A DNA stretch of 64,000 bases from Rikenellaceae bacterium (GCA_017935625.1 JAGBHC010000005.1:85398-149397), one strand, 5' to 3'; shown: positions 46,546 through 60,300, counted from the stretch's first letter. Program-made: numbers and translations. Notes: generated by a model from the sequence alone, not told the origin.

Positions 46546-46936
46546 ACGCGGACGGCGGGCGCAGCCTCGCGGCGCTTCGACGGCCCGACGGAACGGAGGT
46601 GACCGCGAAGCGCGATTGGTTCTGCGACGCGGCGACGACCGCAAACCTCGGAGCCTGGGTGGCCGGCGCTCCGGCAGAGACTCCCGACGTATCTGCGGCG
46701 AAAAGTCCGTCTGCGAAGTCCTCCGTAAGAGAGCGCGAGCGGCGGACCCTTTTTCCGAACCGCGAAACAAGCGAGACGCAGGCTCGCGAAGCGGACGGAA
46801 CGGAGGAGAAGACGCTCCCCGGGCCCGACAGGAGGGAAGCGGCACTTCCGCCCCTACCGAAGAGATAGCGCCGCGCTGCGGGAATCGAAAAAGCGTCGGA
46901 TTATTTCAATAATTACATAGACAGCAAGTTACGAAA
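46546..46936. other. GC-rich gap without a supported gene
   Basis: About 390 bp between rimM and mnmA. Short plus-strand frames exist but show no domain, leader or start support. GACGGAACGGAGG occurs twice (near 46588 and 46796). The last 40 bp turn AT-rich and may hold the mnmA promoter, though no TAnnTTTG was found. Confidence 0.45.
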
Positions 46937-48115
46937 ATGGCAACACGTGTGGTGGTGGGACTCTCCGGCGGCGTGGATTCGTCGGTGGCAGCCTATCTGC
47001 TCAAAGAGCAGGGATACGACGTAGTGGGACTCTTCATGCGCAACTGGCACGACACCACGGGAACGCTCTCCGGAGACTGCCCCTGGTACGACGACCAGCT
47101 CTTCGCCGAACTGGTGGCCAAACGGCTCGACATCCCGTTCCACTTCGTGGACCTGAGCGGCCCCTATCGCCAGCGGGTGGTCGATTACATGTTTTCGGAG
47201 TATGAGAAGGGCCGCACTCCGAACCCCGACGTGTTGTGCAACCGCGAAATCAAGTTCGACGTCTTTCTCAAGGAGGCGCTCAAACTGGGAGCCGACTACG
47301 TGGCCACGGGACACTACTGCCGCAAGGAGTGCGTCGCGACGGACTACGGACCCCGCTACCGGCTGCTGGCCGGAAGCGACGGGAACAAGGACCAGAGCTA
47401 TTTTCTGTGTCAGCTCTCGCAGCAGCAACTCGAGAAGGCGCTCTTTCCGATTGGCCATCTGCTCAAACCCGAAGTCAGACGCATCGCCGAGGAGCAGAAG
47501 CTGGCCACGGCCAAACGAAAAGACTCGCAGGGCATCTGCTTCGTGGGAAAGGTCGATTTGCCGGTCTTCCTCCAGCAGAAACTCGCGGCCCGCAAAGGCG
47601 ATGTCATAGAGATTCCGGCCTCGTGGGCGGGCTACTCCGCCCTGCCCGATTCCGACGACCCGGCCGCTTTGTCCCTGCCCTATGTATACACCCCGGCCGA
47701 CGGACGGAAGGTGGCCGAACACAAAGGCGCACACTTCTACACCATCGGACAGCGCAAGGGGCTGGCCATCGGCGGAACGCCCGAACCGCTGTTCGTCATC
47801 GCCACCGACGTGGTGCGCAACGTGATTTACGTGGGTATGGGAGACAGTCACCCGGGGCTCTACCGCCGGGCGCTGCACATCCTTCCCGAAGAGATGCACT
47901 GGGTGAACCCCGACCGGGCCGTGGCGCCCGGAACGAGCCGGCGCTTCGCATTCCGCATCCGCTACCGCCAGCCCTTGCAGCAGGGCGAACTGAGGGTGAC
48001 CGACCGCGGCGGATACATTCTTTTCGACGAACCCCAGCGGGGCATCACGCCCGGGCAGTTCGCCGCCTGGTACGACGGCGACGAGCTGGTCGGTTCGGGT
48101 GTCATCGACCGTTAG
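46937..48115 (+). CDS. mnmA: tRNA-specific 2-thiouridylase
   Basis: 392 residues. It thiolates U34 of tRNA-Lys, -Glu and -Gln. The PP-loop SGGVDSS is at 10-16; the two catalytic cysteines are C101 (DVLCNRE) and C201 (GICFVGK), both in place. HFYTIGQRKG and the C-terminal beta domain complete the family pattern. The next gene follows after 11 nt. Confidence 0.96.
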   Translation: MATRVVVGLSGGVDSSVAAYLLKEQGYDVVGLFMRNWHDTTGTLSGDCPWYDDQLFAELVAKRLDIPFHFVDLSGPYRQRVVDYMFSEYEKGRTPNPDVLCNREIKFDVFLKEALKLGADYVATGHYCRKECVATDYGPRYRLLAGSDGNKDQSYFLCQLSQQQLEKALFPIGHLLKPEVRRIAEEQKLATAKRKDSQGICFVGKVDLPVFLQQKLAARKGDVIEIPASWAGYSALPDSDDPAALSLPYVYTPADGRKVAEHKGAHFYTIGQRKGLAIGGTPEPLFVIATDVVRNVIYVGMGDSHPGLYRRALHILPEEMHWVNPDRAVAPGTSRRFAFRIRYRQPLQQGELRVTDRGGYILFDEPQRGITPGQFAAWYDGDELVGSGVIDR

Positions 48116-48126
48116 AGCGCCGCACC

Positions 48127-49095
48127 ATGAGACGGACCGTGCTGCTGTTTCTGATTCTGGCGGGCGCTCTGCGCGCCGTGGGACAGGAGCGTGTGAGCGT
48201 AGCCTTCTACAACGTCGAAAACCTCTTCGACACCATTCCCTCGCTCTTTTACGACGACAGCGACTACACCCCGTCGGGCCGCAACCGGTGGGACACCGAA
48301 CGCTACCGGCGCAAAACGGCCCATATCGCAAGGGTCATCGACGAGATGGCCGCCGATGTGATTGCGCTGGCCGAAGTGGAGTCGGAGGAGGTGGTGCGCG
48401 ACCTGGTCGCCGCACTGCACACCGACTACAACTACATTCACCGCACGTCGGGCGACCGGCGCGGAATGGACCTCGCCCTGCTCTACAAGGGCGACAAGTT
48501 CTTTCCCCGGAAAACGGTGTCGGTGCCTGCCGTCGGCCGGGAATTCCTGCATGTGAGCGGGCGGCTGAGAGGTGTGGACGTCGAGATTGTGGTGTGTCAC
48601 CTGCCCTCCAACTTCAACGGCTCGGGCTACCGCAGCCGGGCCATGCAGCGGCTCTACGACTTCGTGCAGGAACTGCACCGCAGCCGCCGGACCGACCGAA
48701 TCATCGTGCTGGGCGACTTCAACGCCTCGACCACCGATAAGATAATGAGACGTCATTTCGCTACGGGCAGACGCGTCGCGGACGGGAATTTCTACCTCTT
48801 CAATCCGCTTCACGAGGCGGCCCGCAAAGGGGCGGGCAGCTATGTCTATCACGACCGGTGGGTGCTCTTCGACCACATCTTCCTCGGCAGCGGATTCGGC
48901 TCCGATGCCCCGATGCGCTATCTGCGGGCCGGAATCTTCGTGCGCGGATACCTGCTCGCCGGCACCGGCGACGCGAGCCGCTTCGCCCCCAGTTCGGCCG
49001 CCGGATACGGTTACCCGCTGCGCACCTTTTCGGCCGGAAAATACCTCGGCGGATACAGCGACCACCTGCCCGTGTTTTGTTATTTTGAACTCTGA
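48127..49095 (+). CDS. Secreted endonuclease/exonuclease/phosphatase-family protein
   Basis: 322 residues from the ATG at 48127 (the frame is open through mnmA). A signal peptide (MRRTVLLFLILAGALRAVGQ) leads into the EEP fold: VAFYNVENLFDT (metal Asn/Glu), IALAEVES, VVCHLPSNFNGSG, VLGDFNAS and the C-terminal YSDHLPV His. All catalytic signatures of the Mg-dependent DNase I/sphingomyelinase superfamily are present. Whether it acts on nucleic acid or phosphoesters is not readable. It probably shares a transcript with mnmA. Confidence 0.88.
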   Translation: MRRTVLLFLILAGALRAVGQERVSVAFYNVENLFDTIPSLFYDDSDYTPSGRNRWDTERYRRKTAHIARVIDEMAADVIALAEVESEEVVRDLVAALHTDYNYIHRTSGDRRGMDLALLYKGDKFFPRKTVSVPAVGREFLHVSGRLRGVDVEIVVCHLPSNFNGSGYRSRAMQRLYDFVQELHRSRRTDRIIVLGDFNASTTDKIMRRHFATGRRVADGNFYLFNPLHEAARKGAGSYVYHDRWVLFDHIFLGSGFGSDAPMRYLRAGIFVRGYLLAGTGDASRFAPSSAAGYGYPLRTFSAGKYLGGYSDHLPVFCYFEL

Positions 49096-49098
49096 AAT

Positions 49099-49129
49099 TT
49101 TGTTTTTTACTCAAAAAGTTATATCTTCG
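49099..49129 (+). promoter_or_regulatory. Promoter of ppdK
   Basis: TTTG at 49099-49102, a 19-bp spacer, and TATCTTCG at 49122-49129 (one mismatch to TAnnTTTG). Leader ~75 nt. Confidence 0.6.
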
Positions 49130-49211
49130 CATACGCTTCGGCGAAAATCCGGAGCGCACCTCCCCCTTTCGAACATACATATTGAAAAATATTTTAACAT
49201 CAGAAATTGTT

Positions 49212-51941
<2,730 letters not shown>

Positions 51942-51960
51942 TCCTTGCCACTTTTCGACG

Positions 51961-51996
51961 AAAAGGCTGCTCTCACAATGAGAGCAGCCTTTTTTG
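51961..51996 (+). terminator. Terminator of ppdK
   Basis: Stem GGCTGCTCTC / GAGAGCAGCC (51965-51974 with 51980-51989), T6 tail, A4 before. Confidence 0.93.
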
Positions 51997-52297
51997 TCGC
52001 CCCGGTTCGAAGTCCGGCTCCGTAACAGACCGCTCGGGCGGGCATCCTTTTCGCTGCGACGACTCACTATGACACACGAGACGCTCCTTTTTTCGGCCAT
52101 CGTGTCTTTGCACCGGCAGTTGCGCTGTCGTTCCACCCGAATGTGGCAGGATGAAGTCCGGCCCGCCTCTACCTCGCCCACCCCGAAAAAGATAGCGGTC
52201 GGTCGTTCCCGACTCTGCCGGGGTCCGGGCCGCAGGCCGCAGTTCACGGGACACCTTCTGAAAGCGCGGCGATTGCCGCGGCCGATGGCGGGCAAAT
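51997..52297. other. Gap between convergent ppdK and GH57 genes
   Basis: About 300 bp. Open frames on both strands look like random GC-rich translation. No repeat or RNA was recognised. Confidence 0.45.
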
Positions 52298-52332
52298 AAA
52301 AAGGAGCTGCAACCCCGGTGGTTGCAGCTCCC
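52298..52332 (-). terminator. Terminator of the glycogen GH57-end operon
   Basis: A 12-bp perfect stem GGAGCTGCAACC / GGTTGCAGCTCC (52303-52314 with 52320-52331), followed on the minus strand by TTTTTATTT. Confidence 0.93.
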
Positions 52333-52376
52333 TGCGTATGAATGAACCGGATGAACGGCACCCGGAGGTTCGGAGA

Positions 52377-53609
52377 TTAAGCCGAAACCTTCTTGGCGTT
52401 TTTCCGGGTCTTTTTCTCGGCCAGTTTCTTATCGACTTCGATTTCGAAATCGCTCAGTACGTTCATGTAGTTGATGAATGCCTCGTAGCTGGAGCCGTAG
52501 GGGTTGAAGTAGCTGTGGACATCGCCGTCGCTGAGCCACTTGGTAGCCATGTAGTAGAAGTGGTCGGAAACCTGCATGAAGTTCCACACGTAGTTGAAAT
52601 CGGGGTTCTTGAGTTCGGCAATCTTATCCTTCAGGGCATAGAGCTTGCCGAATGCCTCGTTCTGCAACTCGTTGCCGAGCCATGCGGTGACGTCGCGCTC
52701 CTCGTCGGCCCACGACATGGCGTAGGGGCAATGGAGCACCGACACGGGCTGATACTTGCCGGCGGTCTCGCTCACGGTGCCGAATTCCAGTCCGCTGTTC
52801 TTGGCCAGCACGGCCTTGGGCAGCGCCCGCATGAAGTCGAAGATGCCCGTCTCGGCCCACTGGTGTTCGCCGAAGGTCTCGTAGTCCATGAACAGGTTGA
52901 TGACCTCGCCCGGAGTCTCCTCGCTCTGGAGCCAGCCCACGTACTTATCGACCGTCAGCGGCCACTGGTCCCACCCCCTGTCGGAGAAGCGGAACGCGAT
53001 GTCGTCGCTGAGCTTGTAGTTGCGCAACAGCAGTTTCAGACGCTGGTTGAGCGCATTGGCATAGACGTAGTTGGGGCTCTTCCAGCCCAGCACGTGCTTG
53101 GCGCCCTCGGCAAGCATCACCTTGAAGCCCATTTCGGCTACGGTGGCACCGATGGAATCGGAATAGATGAGCTCCGTATTGCGGAAAGCGGTGGGTTTGA
53201 GTCCGAACTCCTTCTTAATCATGGCCGAGTGAGCCTTGACCTGCGCCACGAACTCATCCTTGTCGATGAGCGATACCAGCGAGTGGTCGTAGGTTTCGCT
53301 CAGAAACTCCACGCAACCCGTGGCGGCCAGCGCCTTGAAGCTGTCGAGCACCTCGGGGGCATAGAGCTTGAACTGCTCGACGGCCAGACCCGAAATCGAG
53401 AAGGATACCTTGAATGCGTTCTTATGTTCTTTTATCAATTGGAGCAGCAGTGCGTTCATCGGCAGGTAGCATCTTCTGGCCACCTTCTGCATGATGGTCC
53501 GGTTGGCTACATCGTCGAGGTAGTTGTGGTCCTTTCCCATGTTGAAGAAGCGGTAAGTCTTCAAACGCAGAGGCTGGTGAACTTGAAAATATAGACAGAT
53601 GGTTTTCAT
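52377..53609 (-). CDS. GH57 family alpha-glucan-active enzyme
   Basis: 410 residues. The N-terminal FQVHQPLR (8-15) is the GH57 motif 1, E146 in NTELIY is the expected nucleophile, and D242 in MDYETFGEHQ the acid/base. GH57 includes alpha-amylases, 4-alpha-glucanotransferases and branching enzymes; the short length and position at the end of a glycogen operon do not decide between these. Since no GH13 branching enzyme is nearby, a branching role is possible. It is 24 nt downstream of the GT4 gene. Confidence 0.88.
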   Translation of the reverse strand: MKTICLYFQVHQPLRLKTYRFFNMGKDHNYLDDVANRTIMQKVARRCYLPMNALLLQLIKEHKNAFKVSFSISGLAVEQFKLYAPEVLDSFKALAATGCVEFLSETYDHSLVSLIDKDEFVAQVKAHSAMIKKEFGLKPTAFRNTELIYSDSIGATVAEMGFKVMLAEGAKHVLGWKSPNYVYANALNQRLKLLLRNYKLSDDIAFRFSDRGWDQWPLTVDKYVGWLQSEETPGEVINLFMDYETFGEHQWAETGIFDFMRALPKAVLAKNSGLEFGTVSETAGKYQPVSVLHCPYAMSWADEERDVTAWLGNELQNEAFGKLYALKDKIAELKNPDFNYVWNFMQVSDHFYYMATKWLSDGDVHSYFNPYGSSYEAFINYMNVLSDFEIEVDKKLAEKKTRKNAKKVSA

Positions 53610-53633
53610 ATGACTTGATGTGTTTATTTTTAC

Positions 53634-54923
53634 TTACAATACCGATTCGTAAACCTTTTTGATTTTACCTGCCGCATTATCCCATTTGAGACCCGTAACC
53701 TCTTCCAAACCTTTGTTCGCAAACATCTTGTTGAGTGCGGGATAGGTCACCAGACCGTAAATCGAATCGGCCATGGCGTCCACATCCCAGTAATCGACCT
53801 TCACCGCATAGTCCAACACCTCGGCCACACCCGACTGCTTGGAAATGATGACCGGCACGTGCGATTTCATCGCCTCAAGCGGCGAAATGCCGAAAGGCTC
53901 CGAAACCGACGGCATGACATAGACGTCGCTCAGGGCGAACATCTTCTGCACGTCGTCCCCCTTGAGGAAGCCCGTGAAGTGGAACCGGTCGGCAATGCCC
54001 AGCTTGGCCACACGGCGAATGACATGGTTCATCATGTCGCCGCTGCCGGCCATCACGAAGCGCACGTTGGGCACCCGCTTGAGCACCTTGGCCGCCGCCT
54101 CCACGAAGTAGTCGGGACCTTTCTGATAGGTGATTCGGCCCAGGAAGGTGACGATTTTGTCGCTCACGCCCCGCTCGGCCTCGGCCGTGGGCGTGGTGGC
54201 GAAACGCACCGCATTGTGCACCGTGACCACCCGGTCGGCCGGCACGCCGTACTTCTCGATGACGATGTTGCGCGTGAGGTTGCTCACCGCAATCACCCGG
54301 TCGGCCGCGTGCATGCCCGTGCGCTCGATGTTGTAGACCACCGTATTGACATGCTCGCCGCTGCGGTCGAACTCCGTGGCGTGCATGTGCACCACCAACG
54401 GTTTGCCCGAAACCCGTTTGGCCGCGATGCCCGCATAGTAGGTCAGCCAGTCGTGCGCATGAATCACGTCGAACTGCCCCTCGAGGTCCTTGGCGACCTG
54501 AGCGGCCACCATCGCATAGCGGGCCACCTCCTCCATGAGGTTGGCGCCGTACTTGCCCGAGAAGTTGTAACGCTCCTTCCATACGTCTCCGTGGGTGGTG
54601 CGAACGCCCGTCTTGCGATATTCGTCGCTGCGGGCCTCGAACTCCTCGGGAGAGATATAGGGAACCATATTGGAGTTAATATGGATGAAAGTCATCTTGC
54701 TCCATATATCGTCGCTGGTGTCGCCTCCGCCGTACATGGCCTCCACGTCACTGGCGTTCACCACCTTGATGAAACGCTGGTCTTCGTCGCCATAGGCCTT
54801 GGGAACCACGAAAGTCACCTTTACATCGTGTTTGGCCAGGCCGCGTGTCATTCCGTAGCAAGCCGTACCGAGACCTCCCGCAATGTGAGGAGGAAACTCC
54901 CATCCAAACATCAATACTCTCAT
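53634..54923 (-). CDS. GT4-type glycosyltransferase of the glycogen cluster
   Basis: 429 residues, GT-B fold. MRVLMFGWEFPPHIAGGLGTACYG at the N-terminus (about 1-24) is the starch-synthase-like sugar-acceptor loop; HAHDW, SVSEPFGISPLEAM (about 345-358) with the catalytic EPFGISPLE loop, and a FLGRITYQKGP donor site follow. It probably extends alpha-1,4-glucan using an activated glucose; the nucleotide donor cannot be read. It starts 21 nt after the debranching-enzyme gene. Confidence 0.88.
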   Translation of the reverse strand: MRVLMFGWEFPPHIAGGLGTACYGMTRGLAKHDVKVTFVVPKAYGDEDQRFIKVVNASDVEAMYGGGDTSDDIWSKMTFIHINSNMVPYISPEEFEARSDEYRKTGVRTTHGDVWKERYNFSGKYGANLMEEVARYAMVAAQVAKDLEGQFDVIHAHDWLTYYAGIAAKRVSGKPLVVHMHATEFDRSGEHVNTVVYNIERTGMHAADRVIAVSNLTRNIVIEKYGVPADRVVTVHNAVRFATTPTAEAERGVSDKIVTFLGRITYQKGPDYFVEAAAKVLKRVPNVRFVMAGSGDMMNHVIRRVAKLGIADRFHFTGFLKGDDVQKMFALSDVYVMPSVSEPFGISPLEAMKSHVPVIISKQSGVAEVLDYAVKVDYWDVDAMADSIYGLVTYPALNKMFANKGLEEVTGLKWDNAAGKIKKVYESVL

Positions 54924-54944
54924 TTCACTAAATTTTATTCGTTG

Positions 54945-56996
54945 TTACTTTTTTGTTGCGCTCTTTTTGCTTTTGCAGACTCGCTTGGCGGGAGCTTTTT
55001 CGCCTTTGCTGCGGCCGGCGGCCGGTTTGGCAGCGGCTTTCTTCGCGGCCGCGGCCTTGGAGTCCCGGGCACCGTACTCCTCAATCATCTGATTGATGCG
55101 GAGCACGGCCGCCACGCTCCAAGCCTGCGAGGGCGCACCCTTGGCCTTGTGGGGAGGGTCGCCGTCGAAAATCTCGGGCACGGAGCCGATGCCGTATTGG
55201 TTGATATTCTCGTCGAACTTATATATCAAATCTTTGGCCGTTGTCACGTAATCGGCGCCGTAGAGGTCGAAATTGGCTTTGGCGTAGTGCTCCAGAGGCC
55301 ATACCCACACGGTGCCCTGATGATAGGCTCTGTCGCGGGTGGGCTGGTCGCCCTCGTAACGTCCCTGATAGAGCGGATTGCGCGGAGAGAGCGTGCGCAG
55401 ACCCTTGTTGGTGAGCAGGTGCTGGCGGACCACCTCGACGACATCCAGCTGCTGGTCGAGATTCAGCATCTTGAAATCGAGCGAGCAGGCGATAATCTGG
55501 TTGGGACGGATGAATCCGTTCGCCCCCTTGCCGTCCACATAGTCGGCCAGATAGCCGTCGCTGAGCCAGAACTTTTCGATGAACGACCCCTTGGTGATTT
55601 CGGGCTGTCCCTGCCACTGTTCCACGAAGCGGCTGTCGCCGAAACGCGAAGCCAGTTCGAGGGTGTAGCAGACGGCGTTGTACCACAGGGCCTGAATCTC
55701 CACCTGATAGCCGTCGCGGCCGGTGACGGGTTTGCCGTCCACCACGGCGTCCATCCAGGTCATGGCATAGAGCGGATGGGAAGCCCACACCAGACCGTTG
55801 GAGTGCAGGGCCACCACATCGCCGATACCGCGGCGATAGGCTTCGAGCACCTCCTTCATGTAACGGCCGTACTTCTGCCATATCTTTTCGTCGCCCACGT
55901 GTTTTTCGAGCTGCTGGAGCACCCAGAAGAACCACAGCGGGGCATCGACCGAATTGTAGGCGTTGCCCATGTTGGGGAACAGGCCGTCTTTCATTTCGCC
56001 GGTGATGGTGTCGAGCACGTCTTCGCAGCTCTTGACATCGCCCTGGGTGAGGGTCAGACCGGGCAGCGCGATGAAGGTATCCCTGCCCCATCGGCCGAAC
56101 CACGGATAGCCGGCGATGACCTCGGTCTTGTTGCCGCGGCGCACGATGAACTGACGGGCCGAGTGACGCAGGCACGAGAGGAAATCGACCTTGTCGGAAC
56201 GTTTGGCGATTTCGCTCTCGAAGAGTTTCCCGATATCCTCCGCAGAGGTCATCTCGCTGGTCGAGCACGAGAAGATGATGCTTTCGCCCTTCTTGATTTC
56301 GGTTTCGAAATAGCCGGTGGTCAGCAGGTCCTCGTGGCTGAGGTAGCCGCGGGCGGCCTCTTCGGCGTATTCGAAGTTATAGTACCAGTCGGGAGCGGCG
56401 ATGAATTCGCACTCTTTCTTGTCGGTCTGCATGTAGAGCCAAGGGAACTCCTGGTAGAGGCGGCACTTCACGCCCAGAGGCACCGGATAGGAGTGGCCGT
56501 CGGCGAACATGTTGGCGCTGCTCAGGCTGTGTTTCTCGCGGAAGGCGAGGAACGGACGCAGACGCAGCGTAGTCTGGGAGTGGGCGTCGAGCAGGGTGTA
56601 ACGAATCAGCAGCTGGGTGCGCGAGTGAACCCAGAGCATCTCCTTCTTCAACACCACTCCGCCCACACGATAGGTGATGGTCGGGGTGGGCGTATAGACG
56701 AAATCCGTGATGTACTTGTGTCCGCGGGGCTCGTAGATGCCGGGATAGCGGTGCAGGGCCAGGTTGAACGCCTGGTCGTGCTGGATGACGGTCTCGTCGA
56801 GCGTAGACAACAGTACGTAGCTCTTGTCGTCCGAATCGTTAATCGGACATACCATCAGGCCATGGTATTTTCTCGTATTGCAACATACGATGGTGGTGCT
56901 CATGTAACCGCCGTTCCGGTCGGTCGAGAGCATCTCGCGCTGCAACGAGTACTCCAAATTGCCCAATTCGCTTTTGTCGAAATTTAAAACTGACAT
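54945..56996 (-). CDS. Glycogen debranching enzyme (amylo-alpha-1,6-glucosidase)
   Basis: 683 residues. The N-terminal half (about 15-250) is the GDE N-terminal beta domain (LSTDRNGGYMSTTIVCCNTRKYHGLMV), and the C-terminal half (about 280-640) is the (alpha/alpha)6 barrel with YPWFGRWGRDTFIALPGL and RPNQIIACSL; the acidic residues there are the expected catalytic ones. It removes alpha-1,6 branch stubs. The last ~35 residues are Lys/Ala-rich and without a domain. First gene of the operon with GT4 and GH57. Confidence 0.92.
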   Translation of the reverse strand: MSVLNFDKSELGNLEYSLQREMLSTDRNGGYMSTTIVCCNTRKYHGLMVCPINDSDDKSYVLLSTLDETVIQHDQAFNLALHRYPGIYEPRGHKYITDFVYTPTPTITYRVGGVVLKKEMLWVHSRTQLLIRYTLLDAHSQTTLRLRPFLAFREKHSLSSANMFADGHSYPVPLGVKCRLYQEFPWLYMQTDKKECEFIAAPDWYYNFEYAEEAARGYLSHEDLLTTGYFETEIKKGESIIFSCSTSEMTSAEDIGKLFESEIAKRSDKVDFLSCLRHSARQFIVRRGNKTEVIAGYPWFGRWGRDTFIALPGLTLTQGDVKSCEDVLDTITGEMKDGLFPNMGNAYNSVDAPLWFFWVLQQLEKHVGDEKIWQKYGRYMKEVLEAYRRGIGDVVALHSNGLVWASHPLYAMTWMDAVVDGKPVTGRDGYQVEIQALWYNAVCYTLELASRFGDSRFVEQWQGQPEITKGSFIEKFWLSDGYLADYVDGKGANGFIRPNQIIACSLDFKMLNLDQQLDVVEVVRQHLLTNKGLRTLSPRNPLYQGRYEGDQPTRDRAYHQGTVWVWPLEHYAKANFDLYGADYVTTAKDLIYKFDENINQYGIGSVPEIFDGDPPHKAKGAPSQAWSVAAVLRINQMIEEYGARDSKAAAAKKAAAKPAAGRSKGEKAPAKRVCKSKKSATKK

Positions 56997-57097
56997 ATAG
57001 TATAAAAGTCTTTAGTTCTTACCATGAAATTAGGAAGAAATTCCGTCTTTACCAAAGAAATAGCGGGATTTTTTTATCCGTAGGGTTTCACTTCGGG

Positions 57098-57105
57098 CAA
57101 AGGTA
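57098..57105 (-). promoter_or_regulatory. Putative -7 box of the debranching-GT4-GH57 operon
   Basis: TACCTTTG on the minus strand, ~100 nt upstream of the ATG at 56996. The leader is AT-rich with a T7 run. Confidence 0.6.
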
Positions 57106-57279
57106 TGCATTAAATCGCTGATTTCCAATTTTGGGAGAAAAAATATTAAAAAATTTTAATATTTAACCTTTTCTTAATATTGCTCCGGTTCGGAGCGGCT
57201 CCGCTTCAAAAACCGGGCCCGTTCCTCCCGCGGCGGCGCACCGGGTGCCGGCGGCGGCATGCGCTGATTGCCAGACACG

Positions 57280-57313
57280 AAAAAAGGGGAGCCGAAGCTC
57301 CCCCCCCTTTTTC
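57280..57313 (-). terminator. Terminator of the synthase-phosphorylase fusion gene
   Basis: GGGGAGC / GCTCCCC stem (57286-57292 with 57297-57303) with an A-run on one side and T5 on the other; works on either strand. Confidence 0.85.
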
Positions 57314-57333
57314 GTTTCCGGAACCGAAGTCCG

Positions 57334-60300
57334 TTACGCCCACTTGACCAGGGCGAAGTCCATGCGATGCGGCAGTTTCTCGTTCTTGGGGAACACCCTT
57401 ATCGCGAAGTCGTAGGAACCGGTCACCTCGGGAGTGACGTCGATGGCGTAGGTCACCGCATTGCCCTCCCGCTTGACGAAGCGGAGCTCGGAGGTGGAAA
57501 TCACCTTCACCTGCTTGCCCGATTCAATCTGGTTGGCGACCACGAATTCGACGCCGATATCCTCGGGACGCAGCGATGCGATGTCCACGTTCACCTCCAG
57601 ATGGTAGCTGCGGCCCATGAAGACGGCATTCTTGTCCATGTCGAACTTCTGGACTTCGAGGATGCGCACCTGGTCCCACGCGTTGCTCACCTTCCGTTTC
57701 CAGGCGGCGATTTCGCGGGCCATGGTGTAGTCGGCGGCGACCATCGCCCGGCGCCGCTCGTAGAGCTTGTGGTAGAAGCGCTCCTCGTAGTCGGTGAGCA
57801 TGCGGTTGGTGGTGAAGTTGGAGGCGATGTCGGCCACGCAGTGCTTGATGGAGCGAACCCACTCGTAGGGGATGTTCTGCTCGTTGCGGGTGTAGTACTT
57901 CGGCACGATTTGCTCCTCGATGGTGGTGTATATCATCTCGGCATCGAGCTCGTCCTGGAACCGCTGGTCCTCGAAAGTACGCTCCATGGGGAGCATCCAT
58001 CCGGCGCCTTCGCGGTAGCCTTCCACCCACCAGCCGTCGAGCACCGAGAACTGGAGCACGCCGTTCATGACGGCCTTCTCGCCCGAAGTTCCCGAAGCCT
58101 CCAGCGGACGGGTCGGCGTGTTGAGCCACACGTCCACGCCCTGCACCATCTTGCGGGCCAGGTCCATGTCGTAGTTCTGCAGGAAGAGAATCTTGCCTAC
58201 GAACTGGGGCATCGACGAAACCTCCACGATGCGTTTGATGAGGTCCTGTCCCGGCTTGTCGTTGGGGTGCGCCTTGCCGGCGAAGATGAACTGCACGGGG
58301 CGCTCCTTGTTATTGACGATGGCCGACAGACGGTCGAGATTGGTGAAGAGCAGATAGGCTCGCTTGTAGGTGGCGAAACGGCGGGCGAAACCGATGGTCA
58401 GCACGTCGGGATTGAGCCGCTCGGCAATCTTCACCAGCTGGCTCGGAGTGTCCACCCGCATCTGAGTGGGGTCGGCCAGACGCTTGCGGATGTGGCGGAT
58501 GAGCTTGTTCTTGAGAACCATGCGCTCGCCCCACAGCACGCTGTCGTCGATGTCGTGCACCTTCTGCCATGCGGGGATGTTGTATTGGTAATCGGAGAAA
58601 CCGTCGGCGAAGTACTTGGCATAGAGTCTGCGGAGATTCGATGCGGTCCAGGTCGGGAAGTGCACGCCATTGGTGACGTAGCCGATATGAAGCTCGTCCT
58701 TGAAATAGCCGGGCCACATGTTGCCCAGAATATCCTTGCTCACCTCGCCGTGCAGCCAGCTCACGCCGTTCACCTCCTGGCTCAGGTTGCAGGCCAGCAC
58801 GCTCATCGAGAACTTCTCGTTGGCATCGTTGGGGTTGGTCTTGCCCAGGTTGATGAACTGGTCCCAGGTGATGCCCAGGCGGTCGGGATAATGGGACATG
58901 TACTGTCGAATCATCGACTCGGGGAAGGCGTCGTGACCGGCCGGCACCGGGGTGTGGGTGGTGAAGAGCGACGAGGAGCGGATGACCTCCATCGCCTCGC
59001 TGAACGACAGCTTCTTGCGGTTGATGAGGTTGTTGATGCGCTCGATGCCGATGAAGGCGGCGTGACCCTCGTTGCAATGGTAGACGTCCTGCTTGATGCC
59101 CATCTGGTTCAGGGCGCGGATACCGCCTACGCCGAGGATGAGCTCCTGCTTGAGACGGTTCTCCCAGTCGCCTCCGTAGAGGAAGTGGGTGATGGAACGG
59201 TCCTCGTCGAGGTTCAGGTCGTGGTCGGTGTCGAGCAGATAGAGGTCGGTGCGGCCCACCTCGCACTTCCAGATGCGGGCGGTGACCACGCGGCCCGGGA
59301 ATGCGACCTGGATGCTGACCCAGTTGCCCTCTTCGTCACGCACGGGCGTGATGGGCAGCTTATAGAAGTTCTGCGCCTCGTAGCTGGCCTCCTGGGAGCC
59401 CTGCGCGGAGAGCTTCTGAGTGAAATATCCGTACCGGTAGAGCAGGCCCACGGCCACCATCGGCACGTTCTTGTCGCTGGCCTCCTTGAGGTAGTCGCCG
59501 GCCAGAATGCCCAGACCGCCCGAATATATCTTCAGCGAACTGTGCAGGCCGTACTCCATGGAGAAGTAGGCGATTTTCGGGCCTTTGGCGTTCTTCTTCT
59601 CGGCCATGTAGGCATTGAACGCCGCATAGACCGAATCCATCTTCTCGAGGAATACCCCGTCCTGCTCCAGCTCCTTGAACCGGCTGAATCCGATGCGGTC
59701 GAGGAAGGCGATGGGGTTCTTGGAACAGTCGTTCCACAACTCGATGTCGATGTACTCGAAGAGTTCGTGAGCGCCCAGCGTCCAGCTCCACCACAGGTTC
59801 TTGGAGAGCACCTCCAGCGGGTGGAGACGGTCGGGAAGCGTCTTTTCAATCATCAGACGGGTCCACGAGGGGTTGTTGCTCACCAGCTGCTGGCGGATGA
59901 ACTTAATCTGTTCGGTGTAGGAGCCTCCGCCTTCGTAAATGGCCTTGTTGGTGCGCGATACGGCGTTCTCGAGGGCTACGGAGTAGGCCTCTCTGTAATA
60001 AGCTATCAGATTCTCCCAGAGTGCGATTTTCGAGATTTCGCGGGCCGAGCTGCGTGCCGCATCCAGCGTCTTGCCGTCCATGCCGGCATAGCGCTCGATG
60101 GCGGAGGCGATGGCCTCGACCACCTTGGAGTCGTTGGTGTCGGTGCGGGCGATGACGTCCACTCCGTTGTGCTCCTTGGTGTGCTCGTCCACCCACAGTC
60201 CGAAACCGGCCAGCGAGGTGGTGATGGTGGGCACCGAGAAGGCGACGCTCTCCAGCGGCGTATAGCCCCAGGGTTCGTAGTAGGAGGCGAAGACCGTCAC

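Noticed and set aside
46599..46912. Plus-strand 89- and 98-codon frames between rimM and mnmA
   Set aside because: No domain, leader or start signal; composition is that of translated GC-rich spacer.
51994..52299. Plus-strand 101-codon frame between ppdK and the GH57 gene
   Set aside because: It begins inside the ppdK terminator region, runs to the opposing terminator and has no recognisable sequence features.
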